DNA of 18,143 nucleotides from an uncultured Oscillospiraceae bacterium (GCA_934481445.1 CAKSPC010000049.1:1-18143), one strand, 5' to 3'; shown: positions 7,606 through 15,456, counted from the stretch's first letter. Translations and numbers: made by a program. Notes: generated by a model from the sequence alone, not told the origin.

Positions 7606-8151
7606 TCAGCCGTTTTCCCTTTCAAGCAGCAGCTTGGTTTTAAGTATCGCTATCTGCGTCTTGGAGTCCTCTATCTCGTTGTTCATGACCATCTCGACTG
7701 CCTTGTCCAGCGGTATCTTTATGATATCGAGGAACTCGCCTGCGTCAAGCTTCTGCTCCCCGTGGTTCAGTCCGCGGGCGAGGTACATATGTATGACCTC
7801 TCCGCAGTATGCGGGGGTGGGGATGAGATTTCCCAGATAATCAAAGCGCTCGCAGGTGCAGCCTGTTTCTTCCCTGAGCTCGCGCAGGCCGCACTCGCGG
7901 TGGTTTTCGCCGTACTCCAGCTTGCCCGCGGGTATCTCCATCAGAACTTTCTGATGCGGATATCTGAACTGCCGCACAAACAGCACGGTGCCGTCCGCCT
8001 CCAGCGGGAGCACGCACACTCCGCCGGGGTGCTTTATCACCTCGCGGAAAGACTTGCGCCCGTCCTCAAGCTCCACCTCGTCAACAAACAGCTTGACTAT
8101 CTTTCCGTCAAACTTCTGCTCGCTGGATAATGTTTTCTCTTCAAGATGCAT
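7606..8151 (-). CDS. Nudix hydrolase, ADP-ribose pyrophosphatase type
   Basis: A 181-residue cytoplasmic hydrolase. The Nudix box GX5EX7REUXEEXGU is exact at residues 76-98, running from GKLEYGE to RELREETGC, and is preceded by MEIPAG as in the ADP-ribose pyrophosphatase (NudF/YffH-like) group. The N-terminal EVIKHPGGVCVLP and LFVRQFRYP segments also fit that group. Expected chemistry is Mg2+-dependent hydrolysis of ADP-ribose to AMP and ribose 5-phosphate; the exact substrate is not fixed by sequence. It is the last gene of the ddl-to-Nudix operon, starting 18 nt after the yfhO-like stop with GGAGG 8 nt before the ATG. I see no strong terminator behind it; its stop codon almost touches that of spoVG on the other strand. 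Confidence 0.92.
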   Translation of the reverse strand: MHLEEKTLSSEQKFDGKIVKLFVDEVELEDGRKSFREVIKHPGGVCVLPLEADGTVLFVRQFRYPHQKVLMEIPAGKLEYGENHRECGLRELREETGCTCERFDYLGNLIPTPAYCGEVIHMYLARGLNHGEQKLDAGEFLDIIKIPLDKAVEMVMNNEIEDSKTQIAILKTKLLLERENG

Positions 8152-8169
8152 GGCTGCTACCTCCGTTTA

Positions 8170-10815
8170 TCAGCTGATGTCGTCCTTTTTCTTCTTGTCG
8201 AGCTCCTCAAGCACTCTGTACGCCTCGTCGTCCTCGGTTATGTGCGAGGTGCGGGGCTTTGCCTTTCTCTTCGAGAAATCGTGCTTTTCAAGGTCCATAA
8301 AGCCCTCCTCAACATCCGGCCATGTGAGCGGTGCCTCGTCCTCGGGAAGCTTTACGGTGCCTTTTTCGGGGCACTCGTATATCTGCCTGGTAAGCTGTCC
8401 GATGTAGGAATCATGCGCCTTTACGCTGCTTACCTGATCCTGATCGTACATATGGACATAGGAGTTCACGCGGCGGCGCTTTATCAGCGCAAAATACAGG
8501 ATATACGCCGCGATAAGAATGCCGCCGACTATCGTGCAGACAACCCCGAGCTTTCCTCCAGGTGTATGATATACAAAGGATATCTCGGATACTCCTGCGG
8601 GTACGCGTATCGCCATGAAGCCGCCGTTCACCTTTTCTATTTCGACGCTTTCGCCGCCGACGGTGGCGCTCCAGCCGCTGTCATAAGGCACGCTGAATAC
8701 CACCAGCTCATCGCTGTCGTAGCTGCTTATGGCAGTAAATCCGTTCTTGTTTACGCTGAACCGGGAAACGCCCGCGTCGATGCGCGCCTGCGCGTCGATT
8801 TTGAACTGATCCAGCGTGGATACCTTTACCATACTTTCTTCAAGCGGCTCGAGGATATTCGCGTATTTTTCCGCCTGCTCCTCCGTCAGGACAACGGAGC
8901 GCACCATCAGCTTATCGCAGGCGCCGACGCCCTTGAGCTGATCCTTTGTTACATAGGTGTCATACGCGAAGCCCATGGGCAGCGCATAGTCGGTTTTGTA
9001 GATATCATACCCGCCGCGGGTGTCCATATATTCGTATATCTCAAGTTCTTTAAGAGCGTTGTCGCGCTTGCTTTGCTTCATATCCTCGGGCACCATGATA
9101 TACTTCACGCGGGTCAGCGCGCGAAGCGCGTACCTGTCGGTATCCGGGGCGGAATTTACCGTGCGCTCGATGTCCAGCATATCGTAAAGCTCGAACGTGG
9201 AGCTTGGAATTATGCTGGTGAAGCTTTTCAGCGAGCTCATGTTCCACAGCATATTGACGTTGTTTATTTCGTTAAGTCCCTCCATGCGGTAGAAATCCAC
9301 GTCCTCGATGTACACATCCGCGGAAACCGTCTTGTTGTAGTCGCGGATGTATGGCCCGAGTATTCTTCCGTAACCTACGAAATAGTACCCAAGCGCAATG
9401 CAGCCGATGATGGTAACAACGGTGGTCTGTCTTATGAAACGATCGAGCGGAAGTTTCTTTCTGGAATCAAGCACAAAGCCGAGCAGCACAAGGAATGCCA
9501 CCGCAATTGATACGGATATCCACACCGCGGGGGACATATCATTGAGAAATCTCGGGACTATCTGCGTAAGCTTATCTCCGTTTTCGTCCACCTCGTTAAG
9601 TTTCTTTGTGAACGGTGCGAACAGCGCCAGCACTGACATCGCGCCCACGCCTATCGCGCAGGAGATAAACCCTGTCTTGAAGTCAAACTCCGCGTGTTCC
9701 AGCGCGTATGCCGTCGCGAGGCAGCATATAAGCTCGGGCATATAGAACCAGCGGGTGTAGAAATTATTGTTGAACAGCACGAAAGACGCGTTAAGTCCCG
9801 GCACAAACGCCATGAAAAGGCATATCGGCAGCAGAACCCTCGCCCAGTGGTGTTTTGCGTCCTTTACGAATGCAATGACGCCCGCCATCGAAAACAGCGG
9901 CAGGTACAGCGCCACGCTGGACCACTTTGCGTTTGCTTCGGTGAACATGGAATTTCTCGCGGGTATTTCGGGCGGGAAAAGCATACTTTCCAGCAGCAGG
10001 CCGTAGCGCTGCTCGCTTCCGTAGAAAAGGAAGTTCCAGCCCGTAAGCATATTCGTGGAACGCGGGACATCCAGCACCTGATAAATGCTCGGAACAAAGA
10101 GTATTCCCGCCAGCAGAACGCCCGCAACGCTCTCGAATGCAAGGCACAGAAAGTCCCTGAACCCAAAGCGGAAGCGCTTGTCCATGCAAAACCTTACAAC
10201 GAAATAGATAACAAGGAAAATGCACTCGCCGATAAAGAAGAAATAGTTGACGAACGCATTCAGCGCGACGGTCAGGGCAAAAAGCCCGCGCCGCTTGTTT
10301 ATCACAGCCTCTTCAAGCCCGATGAGAAGCAGCGGGAAAAACACGATAGCCTCGTGAAAATGGTTGAAGAAGATGTTGTACAGCGAAAATCCCGAAAAGG
10401 CATACAATATACCGCCGATTAGCGCCGTCTGCGGCTTTGTTACGAAGCGGCGGATATATGTGAACGCAAACAGCGAAGCAAGTCCCAGCTTCAGCGCCAT
10501 CAGCGGCGCCATCAGATACTGCGAAACCGACACGGGAAACAGCGCCGCGAACCAGAAGAACGGGCTGCCGAGGGTATAGAAGCTGTAACTTCCGACGAAG
10601 TTCGCGCCGAGGTCCGTCTGCCAGTTCCAGCCGAAATTGCCGCTTTGTACGGCGTTTATGCATACCTTATAGAATGGTATCTGCTGAGCGTTGTAGTCGC
10701 CGTAATAGACGAAGTATCCGCCGTCGATGATAACAAACGGCAGCAGGAGCACAACGCCCATCGCGAACGCAATAAGAAACGCCCGCTGATAATACTTTTT
10801 TTCAAGCTTGTACAT
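8170..10815 (-). CDS. YfhO-family multi-pass membrane protein
   Basis: An 881-residue protein of the bacterial YfhO family. After helix 1, the family's outward-facing acidic motif GDYNAQQIPFY (around residue 40) and the WQTDLGANFVGSYSFYTLGSPFF stretch are present, followed by many membrane helices to about residue 480. A large extracytoplasmic domain follows (about 490-760), then one more helix (GVVCTIVGGILIAAYILYFALI). The final ~100 residues form a charged, probably cytoplasmic tail ending in a KKKKDD run. Family members have a GT-C-like membrane part, and Bacillus and Staphylococcus YfhO has been tied to glycosylation of lipoteichoic acid with the partner glycosyltransferase CsbB; no such partner is in this window, so the role here is inference. 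The gene starts 20 nt after argS with only a weak ribosome site (GGTGA), and runs into the Nudix gene 18 nt later. Confidence 0.88.
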   Translation of the reverse strand: MYKLEKKYYQRAFLIAFAMGVVLLLPFVIIDGGYFVYYGDYNAQQIPFYKVCINAVQSGNFGWNWQTDLGANFVGSYSFYTLGSPFFWFAALFPVSVSQYLMAPLMALKLGLASLFAFTYIRRFVTKPQTALIGGILYAFSGFSLYNIFFNHFHEAIVFFPLLLIGLEEAVINKRRGLFALTVALNAFVNYFFFIGECIFLVIYFVVRFCMDKRFRFGFRDFLCLAFESVAGVLLAGILFVPSIYQVLDVPRSTNMLTGWNFLFYGSEQRYGLLLESMLFPPEIPARNSMFTEANAKWSSVALYLPLFSMAGVIAFVKDAKHHWARVLLPICLFMAFVPGLNASFVLFNNNFYTRWFYMPELICCLATAYALEHAEFDFKTGFISCAIGVGAMSVLALFAPFTKKLNEVDENGDKLTQIVPRFLNDMSPAVWISVSIAVAFLVLLGFVLDSRKKLPLDRFIRQTTVVTIIGCIALGYYFVGYGRILGPYIRDYNKTVSADVYIEDVDFYRMEGLNEINNVNMLWNMSSLKSFTSIIPSSTFELYDMLDIERTVNSAPDTDRYALRALTRVKYIMVPEDMKQSKRDNALKELEIYEYMDTRGGYDIYKTDYALPMGFAYDTYVTKDQLKGVGACDKLMVRSVVLTEEQAEKYANILEPLEESMVKVSTLDQFKIDAQARIDAGVSRFSVNKNGFTAISSYDSDELVVFSVPYDSGWSATVGGESVEIEKVNGGFMAIRVPAGVSEISFVYHTPGGKLGVVCTIVGGILIAAYILYFALIKRRRVNSYVHMYDQDQVSSVKAHDSYIGQLTRQIYECPEKGTVKLPEDEAPLTWPDVEEGFMDLEKHDFSKRKAKPRTSHITEDDEAYRVLEELDKKKKDDIS

Positions 10816-10835
10816 TAAAAATCACCGTGCCGAGA

Positions 10836-12596
10836 TCACATTTTTTCGGGAGCGTCAACCTTCAGCAGCGCTAGAACGTTTCTGAGGGCTGTTCTTGCGG
10901 CTTCGCAGAGGGCAAGACGGGACAGCTTTACATCCGTTTCCGCGTCCTTGATCGAACAGCTGTCGTAGAACTTGTGATATGCCTGCGCCAGCTCGAACGC
11001 GTACTTTGTGAGCGCAGAGGGGTCGTAATCCTTTGCCGCCTGATTTATCATCTCGGGCATTTCCGCGATCTTTCTTACAAGCGCAAGCTCCGCAGGCTCG
11101 GCGTAATTTACCGCGCCGCCGTCATATTTTACGCCGTCCTCCGCCATTTTTTCGATAACGCGGCAGATACGCGCGTGCGCATACTGTACATAGAAAACGG
11201 GATTCTTGGAACTTTCCTCAACGGCAAGGTCGAGGTCGAATTCAAGGTGAGTGTTCGCGTCGCGGAGGTTGAAGAAAAATCTCGCCGCGTCTATCGGAAC
11301 TTCATCAAGAAGTGTTGTCAGCGTTATAGCCTTGCCGGAGCGCTTGGACAGCTTGACTGTTTCACCGCCGCGTACCAGCATTACCATCTGCATGATGACA
11401 ACATCAAGTCTGCTGTCGTCGATGCCCATTGCGGAAAGGCATATTCTCATTCTCTGAACGTAGCCGTGGTGGTCTGCGCCGAGGACGTTTATAGCCTTGT
11501 CATAGCCGCGGGTGATGAGCTTGTTGTAGTGATATGCGATATCCGGCACGATGTAGGTCGGGAAGCCGTTGGAGCGCACCAGCACGAAGTCCTTGTCGCC
11601 GCCGAAATCGGTCGCGCGAAGCCACAGCGCGCCGTCCTGCTCATAGGTATGTCCGCCCGCCTTGAGCTTCTCGATAACTTCCTTAACAGCGCCGCTCTGG
11701 TGCAGGCTGCTCTCCTTGAACCAGTTGTCGTACTTTATGCGGTACTTCAGCAGGTCGGTTTCAAGGCGCGCTTCGTTGAGCGGGAGGGCATAGTCGGTGA
11801 GAGCCTTTCTGCGCTCCTCTTCGGACACATTTACAAGGCTGTCGCCGTGCATATCATAGTAATTCTTAGCGTGTTCGATGATGTCCTGTCCGAGGTAAAC
11901 GTCCTCGGGCATGGGGAATTCCTCGCTGCTGCCATCCTCGCCGTATATCGCCTTTGTGAAGCGCTCCATGTCGTCGCCGCATTCCTTTACGACGCGCTGA
12001 CCTGCCTCGCTGCAAATGTGCATATAGCGCAGGGATAGACTCTTTCCGAACTTCTCGACCTGGTTGCCCGCGTCGTTGATATAGAACTCGCGGTCGGCGG
12101 TGTAGCCCGCTTCGGTAAGCAGGGACGCGAGGGTATCGCCGATGGCGCCGCCGCGCGCGTTGCCCATGTGCATGGGGCCGGTGGGGTTTGCGGAAACGAA
12201 CTCAACAAGCACGCGCTTTCCCTTGCCCAGGTCAGTCTTGCCGTAGTCGCCGCCAAGCTCGATGGCATTCTTAACTACGCCGGAGAACCAAGCTCCGCCC
12301 ACAAAGAAATTAAGGAATCCCGGGCCTGCTACTTCTATCTTATCAAAATCTGTGCCGGAAAGCTCCGCTGCTTCCGTCAGCATTGCCGCGATGGCGCGGG
12401 GATTGCTCTTGAGTGCCTTTGCGGACACCAGCGCAACGTTTGCCGAAAAATCGCCGTGCGTGGGGTCTGCGGGGACAGTCACCTGAAAAGGCGGAAGCGG
12501 CTCGGCGGGTATCCTGCCCTCTGCGACCAGCTTTCCAAGCGCGCTCATGATTATTTCCTTTACCTGTTCCTTTGCCTCGTTTACTGCGTTGTACAT
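10836..12596 (-). CDS. argS: Arginyl-tRNA synthetase
   Basis: ArgRS, 586 residues, a class I synthetase that charges tRNA-Arg in the cytoplasm. The N-terminal tRNA D-loop-binding domain begins near residue 1 and includes DPTHGDFSANVAL (44-56). The HIGH motif appears as HMGN (143-146) within SANPTGPMHMGNARGGAIGD. The KMSKS-type loop is KLSKRSGK (415-422). The C-terminal anticodon-binding domain spans about 470-586 (YAHARI... to the end). The ATG at 12596 follows a full AGGAGG (12607-12602) by 5 nt. It lies 33 nt behind the DUF1934 gene, an adjacency also seen in Bacillus (ywiB-argS). Confidence 0.97.
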   Translation of the reverse strand: MYNAVNEAKEQVKEIIMSALGKLVAEGRIPAEPLPPFQVTVPADPTHGDFSANVALVSAKALKSNPRAIAAMLTEAAELSGTDFDKIEVAGPGFLNFFVGGAWFSGVVKNAIELGGDYGKTDLGKGKRVLVEFVSANPTGPMHMGNARGGAIGDTLASLLTEAGYTADREFYINDAGNQVEKFGKSLSLRYMHICSEAGQRVVKECGDDMERFTKAIYGEDGSSEEFPMPEDVYLGQDIIEHAKNYYDMHGDSLVNVSEEERRKALTDYALPLNEARLETDLLKYRIKYDNWFKESSLHQSGAVKEVIEKLKAGGHTYEQDGALWLRATDFGGDKDFVLVRSNGFPTYIVPDIAYHYNKLITRGYDKAINVLGADHHGYVQRMRICLSAMGIDDSRLDVVIMQMVMLVRGGETVKLSKRSGKAITLTTLLDEVPIDAARFFFNLRDANTHLEFDLDLAVEESSKNPVFYVQYAHARICRVIEKMAEDGVKYDGGAVNYAEPAELALVRKIAEMPEMINQAAKDYDPSALTKYAFELAQAYHKFYDSCSIKDAETDVKLSRLALCEAARTALRNVLALLKVDAPEKM

Positions 12597-12629
12597 TTTA
12601 TCCTCCTGTAAGCGCTGTGCGCCGTTGTT

Positions 12630-13052
12630 TTATTCTTCCGCGGTCTTGACTGTTACCGCTATCTCGTTTTCGGTGATAAGTCCCGAATTTACGTCGACGG
12701 TGTATTTCACGACGAAGCTTCCGCCGTTTCCGCCCATGGTGTGCGACATTTTCGTGGTGGAAATGCCGATCATACAGTCGCCGTATTCCGTGCCGTAGTG
12801 GCAGTAATGCCGCTTTCCGTCCTCGAAAATAAGGCTGGAAAACGCCTTGCCCGTGCGGGTCATGACTACTATTCCGTCCGCTACCCTGAGCTGCACATGG
12901 CTGCCCTCATAGCCCGTCGCCTCGCTCTCGTCATAATCGATAAAGAACGAGCCGCCGTGCTCACGGAATTCACCCTTTGTAAACAGCTCAGATGTGTCAG
13001 TAACGCCGTCCGCGGTCTGCTTTATGTTCAGTGTGATATGTGCGTTGTCCAT
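12630..13052 (-). CDS. ywiB: DUF1934 (YwiB-like) beta-barrel protein
   Basis: A 140-residue cytoplasmic protein matching the DUF1934/YwiB family in length, in its N-terminal pattern (HITLNIKQ) and in blocks such as GGSFFIDYDESEATGYEGS, MTRTGKAFSSLIFEDGKRHYCHY and GGSFVVKYTVDVNSGLITENEI. YwiB has a calycin-like beta-barrel fold; its molecular function is not established. Its conserved place just before argS suggests some tie to translation or arginine supply, but that is inference. AAGGAG lies about 11 nt before the ATG. It is 28 nt behind ddl and 33 nt ahead of argS. Confidence 0.85.
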   Translation of the reverse strand: MDNAHITLNIKQTADGVTDTSELFTKGEFREHGGSFFIDYDESEATGYEGSHVQLRVADGIVVMTRTGKAFSSLIFEDGKRHYCHYGTEYGDCMIGISTTKMSHTMGGNGGSFVVKYTVDVNSGLITENEIAVTVKTAEE

Positions 13053-13080
13053 TGTTTTCTTTGCTCCTTTTTAGGGGATA

Positions 13081-14154
13081 TCAGCCCTCCGAGTTTCTTT
13101 CAATGGCAAGTTCGATAAGCCTGTCGAGCAGCTCAGGATAGGGTATTCCCATGTTATCCATAAGCTTCGGATACATACTGATGGGGGTGAAACCCGGGAT
13201 TGTGTTTATTTCGTTGAGGATTATATCGTCTTTTGTTACGAAGAAGTCTACGCGGGCGAAGCCGCTTCCGCCCACGGCATGGAATGCTTTCTTTGCGATG
13301 GCGCGGAGCTTTTCGGTTTCCTCGGGGGTGATTTTCGCGGGGATATCCAGCACGGATGTGCCGAGTTTATACTTCGCGTCGTAATCATAAAATTCCTCCG
13401 CAGGGGTAATCTGCCCGGGGATCGACGCGATGAGGTCGGTGCCGTTTCCGAGCACGGCGCACTCAACTTCCTTGCCGATTATCTCGGTTTCGATAACTAC
13501 CTTGCTTCCATGTGCAAAGGCTACCTTAATACCCTCGCGAAGCGCCTCGCGATCTGCTGCACGGGATACTCCCACCGAAGAACCCGCACTGGCAGGTTTT
13601 ACAAAGAACGGATATGCGCCGAGCTTGTTTTCGATATCGTCGCACGCCTTCTCAATGTCGGAAAGCGCATCGCGATGGATGCTGACGTATTTAGCAGTCT
13701 TAATGCCTGCGGCGTCAAGTATCGTGTGGGTTATGGATTTATCCATGCAGACTGCGGAACTAGTCATATCGCAGCCAACGCAGGGCAGACCCGCCAGCGT
13801 GCAGAGTCCCTGCACGGTTCCGTCCTCGCCATTTGCACCATGGAGCACAGGGAAAACCGCATCGACGCGGCGGATATAAGCGCCGTCCGCGCCCATGACG
13901 ATTATGCCCTTGTTAAGAGAATCGGGACTGATGACTGCGGTGCAGCAGTCGGGATTGTTTTCCCATTCGCCGGTCTTTATCTGCTCGTATTCCCCCGGAT
14001 AATACATCCAGTGACCCTTTTTGGTTATGCCGATACAAGTGACTTCATACTTATCCTCGGGAATGTTTGTCAGCACGGAATACGCAGAAATAAGCGAGAT
14101 CTCATGCTCGCTGGAAGCGCCTCCGAAGAGGACAGCAATTTTTTTCTTTGCCAT
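13081..14154 (-). CDS. ddl: D-alanine-D-alanine ligase
   Basis: Ddl, 357 residues, an ATP-grasp enzyme making the D-Ala-D-Ala dipeptide for peptidoglycan. Motifs in order are GGASSEHEISL (11-21), HGANGEDGTVQG (105-116), FVKPASAGSSVGVS (184-197), FYDYDAKY (255-262), RVDFF (301-305) and NEINTIPGFTP (314-324). The YDYDAKY loop is the form found in D-Ala-D-Ala enzymes rather than in VanA-type D-lactate ligases, so I predict an ordinary, vancomycin-sensitive precursor. It heads the five-gene operon. The ribosome site is weak (AGGGTG), and a GC-rich 6-bp hairpin (14172-14177/14188-14193) sits just before it, which may lower translation. Confidence 0.96.
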   Translation of the reverse strand: MAKKKIAVLFGGASSEHEISLISAYSVLTNIPEDKYEVTCIGITKKGHWMYYPGEYEQIKTGEWENNPDCCTAVISPDSLNKGIIVMGADGAYIRRVDAVFPVLHGANGEDGTVQGLCTLAGLPCVGCDMTSSAVCMDKSITHTILDAAGIKTAKYVSIHRDALSDIEKACDDIENKLGAYPFFVKPASAGSSVGVSRAADREALREGIKVAFAHGSKVVIETEIIGKEVECAVLGNGTDLIASIPGQITPAEEFYDYDAKYKLGTSVLDIPAKITPEETEKLRAIAKKAFHAVGGSGFARVDFFVTKDDIILNEINTIPGFTPISMYPKLMDNMGIPYPELLDRLIELAIERNSEG

Positions 14155-14280
14155 GATATATCACACCCTGCCGCGGCTGAATTTCGCGCCGCGTCCTTTC
14201 AATCAAGATTTTTCTTTACTATAAATTATGCCCGAGGGCGGTTATAAATGCACACAGCTCTGCATAATAATTCAATTTAC

Positions 14281-14309
14281 ATTATAACACAAAGTCGCTG
14301 CTTTTGCAA
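14281..14309 (-). promoter_or_regulatory. Sigma-A promoter of the ddl-ywiB-argS-yfhO-Nudix operon
   Basis: On the - strand, TTGCAA (14309-14304), a 17-nt spacer and a perfect TATAAT (14286-14281). Transcription would start near 14274, leaving a leader of about 120 nt. An imperfect inverted repeat (aggggtaa / ttatcccct, 14309-14334) abuts the upstream side of the -35. Confidence 0.7.
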
Positions 14310-14370
14310 GGGGTAATGGAGCATTTTATCCCCTCTTTACCGAAACGGCGCAATAATTAATCCATCAAAC

Positions 14371-14397
14371 ATAAAACGACCCGTCGCGGCATAAGAT
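14371..14397 (+). promoter_or_regulatory. Candidate sigma-E-type promoter of spoIIID
   Basis: ATA at 14371-14373 within acATAaa, a 16-nt gap, then CATAAGAT at 14390-14397. This resembles the sporulation sigma-E pattern (ATA in the -35, CATACAnT in the -10). In Bacillus spoIIID is transcribed by sigma-E, so type and position agree. I see no clear sigma-A promoter here. Confidence 0.45.
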
Positions 14398-14432
14398 GAA
14401 CAAAAAGGAAACGTAGAACCGACCTAAACCAT

Positions 14433-14439
14433 GGGGGTG
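14433..14439 (+). promoter_or_regulatory. Ribosome binding site that favours a TTG start for spoIIID
   Basis: GGGGGTG, close to the GGAGGTG consensus, ends 9 nt before the TTG at 14449. It lies inside an upstream in-frame ATG reading (14431), which itself has no ribosome site within a workable distance. Confidence 0.55.
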
Positions 14440-14448
14440 TATTTTTCA

Positions 14449-14757
14449 TTGAACAGATGCGGCATCGTCGAAAACGCCAATGAAGAAAGATGTGTCATTT
14501 TAGGAACATATATCGTAGAAAACAACGCGACCGTCAGAAGTACCGCAAAAAAATTCGGAATAAGCAAAAGCACCGTCCATCAGGACATAACAGTTAAGCT
14601 GGCGCACACCAACAGCGCCCTTTATCACGAGGTAAAGGCGGTGCTGGACAAAAACAAGCAGGAACGACACATCAGGGGCGGCGAGGCGACCAAAAAGAAA
14701 TACGAGGAGCTTTCCCGCAGAAAATTCACAAAGAAAAACGCAAAAAATGATACATAA
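14449..14757 (+). CDS. spoIIID: SpoIIID family sporulation transcription regulator
   Basis: A small DNA-binding regulator, 102 residues from the TTG at 14449 (108 from the ATG at 14431). The family core is clear: YIVENNATVRSTAKKFG then ISKSTVHQDITVKL, which holds the helix-turn-helix, followed by EVKAVLDKNKQERHIRGGEATKKKY, the segment shared with Bacillus SpoIIID. The tail is lysine-rich. In Bacillus the protein acts in the mother cell with sigma-E to switch genes on or off. I prefer the TTG because GGGGGTG is well placed before it and because Bacillus SpoIIID has a short N-terminus. It diverges from ddl and is closed by a terminator at 14766. Confidence 0.92.
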   Translation: MNRCGIVENANEERCVILGTYIVENNATVRSTAKKFGISKSTVHQDITVKLAHTNSALYHEVKAVLDKNKQERHIRGGEATKKKYEELSRRKFTKKNAKNDT

Positions 14758-14765
14758 CCGCAAAA

Positions 14766-14802
14766 CACCCCCGAGAGCGATCAAGGGGGTGGCTGTTTTT
14801 TA
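14766..14802 (+). terminator. Terminator of spoIIID
   Basis: Stem caccccc (14766-14772) / gggggtg (14785-14791) with a 12-nt loop, followed by gctgttttttatt. It begins 9 nt after the stop codon. Confidence 0.85.
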
Positions 14803-14853
14803 TTGTGCCATATATGAACTCTCAAGATGGCGAGAAGCCGTCAGATTACGGGA

Positions 14854-14897
14854 AGCGGCATGCTCTGCAAGGCTTAACGCCTGCCGAACATGCCGCT
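14854..14897. other. Orphan 44-nt structured inverted repeat between two terminators
   Basis: Outer perfect 9-bp arms agcggcatg (14854-14862) / catgccgct (14889-14897), a 4x4 internal loop, then an inner 6-bp stem gcaaggc (14867-14873, one bulged A) / gcctgc (14879-14884) around ttaac. It lies outside any gene and beyond the terminators of both flanking genes, with no T-tract. I cannot name it. Confidence 0.5.
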
Positions 14898-14924
14898 GAT
14901 GCCGAAGATGATTGGTTAACGCCA

Positions 14925-14953
14925 TACTAAAACGGCTCCCCGCAGGGAGCCGT
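14925..14953 (-). terminator. Terminator of the acidic NPDTG protein gene
   Basis: Perfect 9-bp stem acggctccc (14932-14940) / gggagccgt (14945-14953), loop cgca, followed on the - strand by ttttagtat. Confidence 0.85.
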
Positions 14954-14970
14954 CGTTTATTAAGCACCAA

Positions 14971-15366
14971 TTACTTTCTCTTGGAAGAAAGGAACATAAC
15001 GCCTGCTGCTGCAACTGCTGCGCCTGCGAAGAGAAGTGCACCCTCAACACCTGTGTCGGGGTTAGCCTTGTCCTCAGCGGGAGCGATAACGAGGTCATCC
15101 TCTGCTGCATTGTCATCTGTTGCAACTTCGTCGGAAGCAGCGTCTTCGCCGTCAGCAACATCCTCGTCAGCGGTTTCGTCGTCAACAACTACTTCGTCAT
15201 CAGCTGCGGTATCGTCAGCTGCAACTTCTTCGTCAGCGGCTACATCCTCTGTTACCTCAACATCGGTGGTAACTTCCTCGGACTCAGCTGCCTCAGCGGA
15301 AGCAACGGTAGCAACGGAAACTGTCATAGCTGCGCAAACAAGTGCTGCAAAAATCATCTTTTTCAT
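14971..15366 (-). CDS. Small, highly acidic secreted protein with NPDTG sorting-like tail
   Basis: 131 residues from the ATG at 15366, which has GGAGG 10 nt before it; the frame is open further upstream, but that part has no ribosome site and covers the promoter. Residues 1-24 form a signal peptide (MKKMIFAALVCAAM..., cleavage likely after VASA). Residues about 25-100 are almost only D, E, A, V and T, a low-complexity and very acidic stretch. The end is NPDTGVEG (102-109), a hydrophobic stretch and SSKRK, the layout of a sortase substrate with an (N/S/P)PxTG-type motif. It is probably a wall-anchored, negatively charged surface protein or spacer; no function is known to me. No sortase lies in the window. 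It is transcribed alone from the promoter at 15428. The next gene upstream encodes a second protein with almost the same tail. Confidence 0.85.
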   Translation of the reverse strand: MKKMIFAALVCAAMTVSVATVASAEAAESEEVTTDVEVTEDVAADEEVAADDTAADDEVVVDDETADEDVADGEDAASDEVATDDNAAEDDLVIAPAEDKANPDTGVEGALLFAGAAVAAAGVMFLSSKRK

Positions 15367-15427
15367 AATAAATAATCCTCCATTTTTTGTGTACCGATAT
15401 CTGCTCGGTATCTGTTCTACGGTTATT

Positions 15428-15456
15428 ATTATAGTTACAAATGTACAAATTGACAA
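15428..15456 (-). promoter_or_regulatory. Sigma-A promoter of the acidic NPDTG protein gene
   Basis: On the - strand, TTGTCA (15456-15451), a 17-nt spacer and a perfect TATAAT (15433-15428). The leader carries a hairpin taccga (15410-15405) / tcggta (15397-15392) ahead of GGAGG at 15381-15377. Confidence 0.82.

Noticed and set aside
8146..9510. Long + strand open frame (454 codons) opposite the yfhO-like and Nudix genes
   Set aside because: It is antisense to two recognised genes of one operon, has no motif and no domain logic. The same reasoning excludes the antisense frames at 4510-5877 and 10974-12038.
13081..14154. VanA-type D-Ala-D-Lac ligase (vancomycin resistance)
   Set aside because: The FYDYDAKY loop is of the D-Ala-D-Ala kind, and no vanH or vanX-like gene is nearby.
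14309..14334. Imperfect inverted repeat aggggtaa/ttatcccct taken as a terminator
   Set aside because: No gene ends there, the stem has a bulge and there is no proper T-tract; at most it is an operator next to the ddl promoter.
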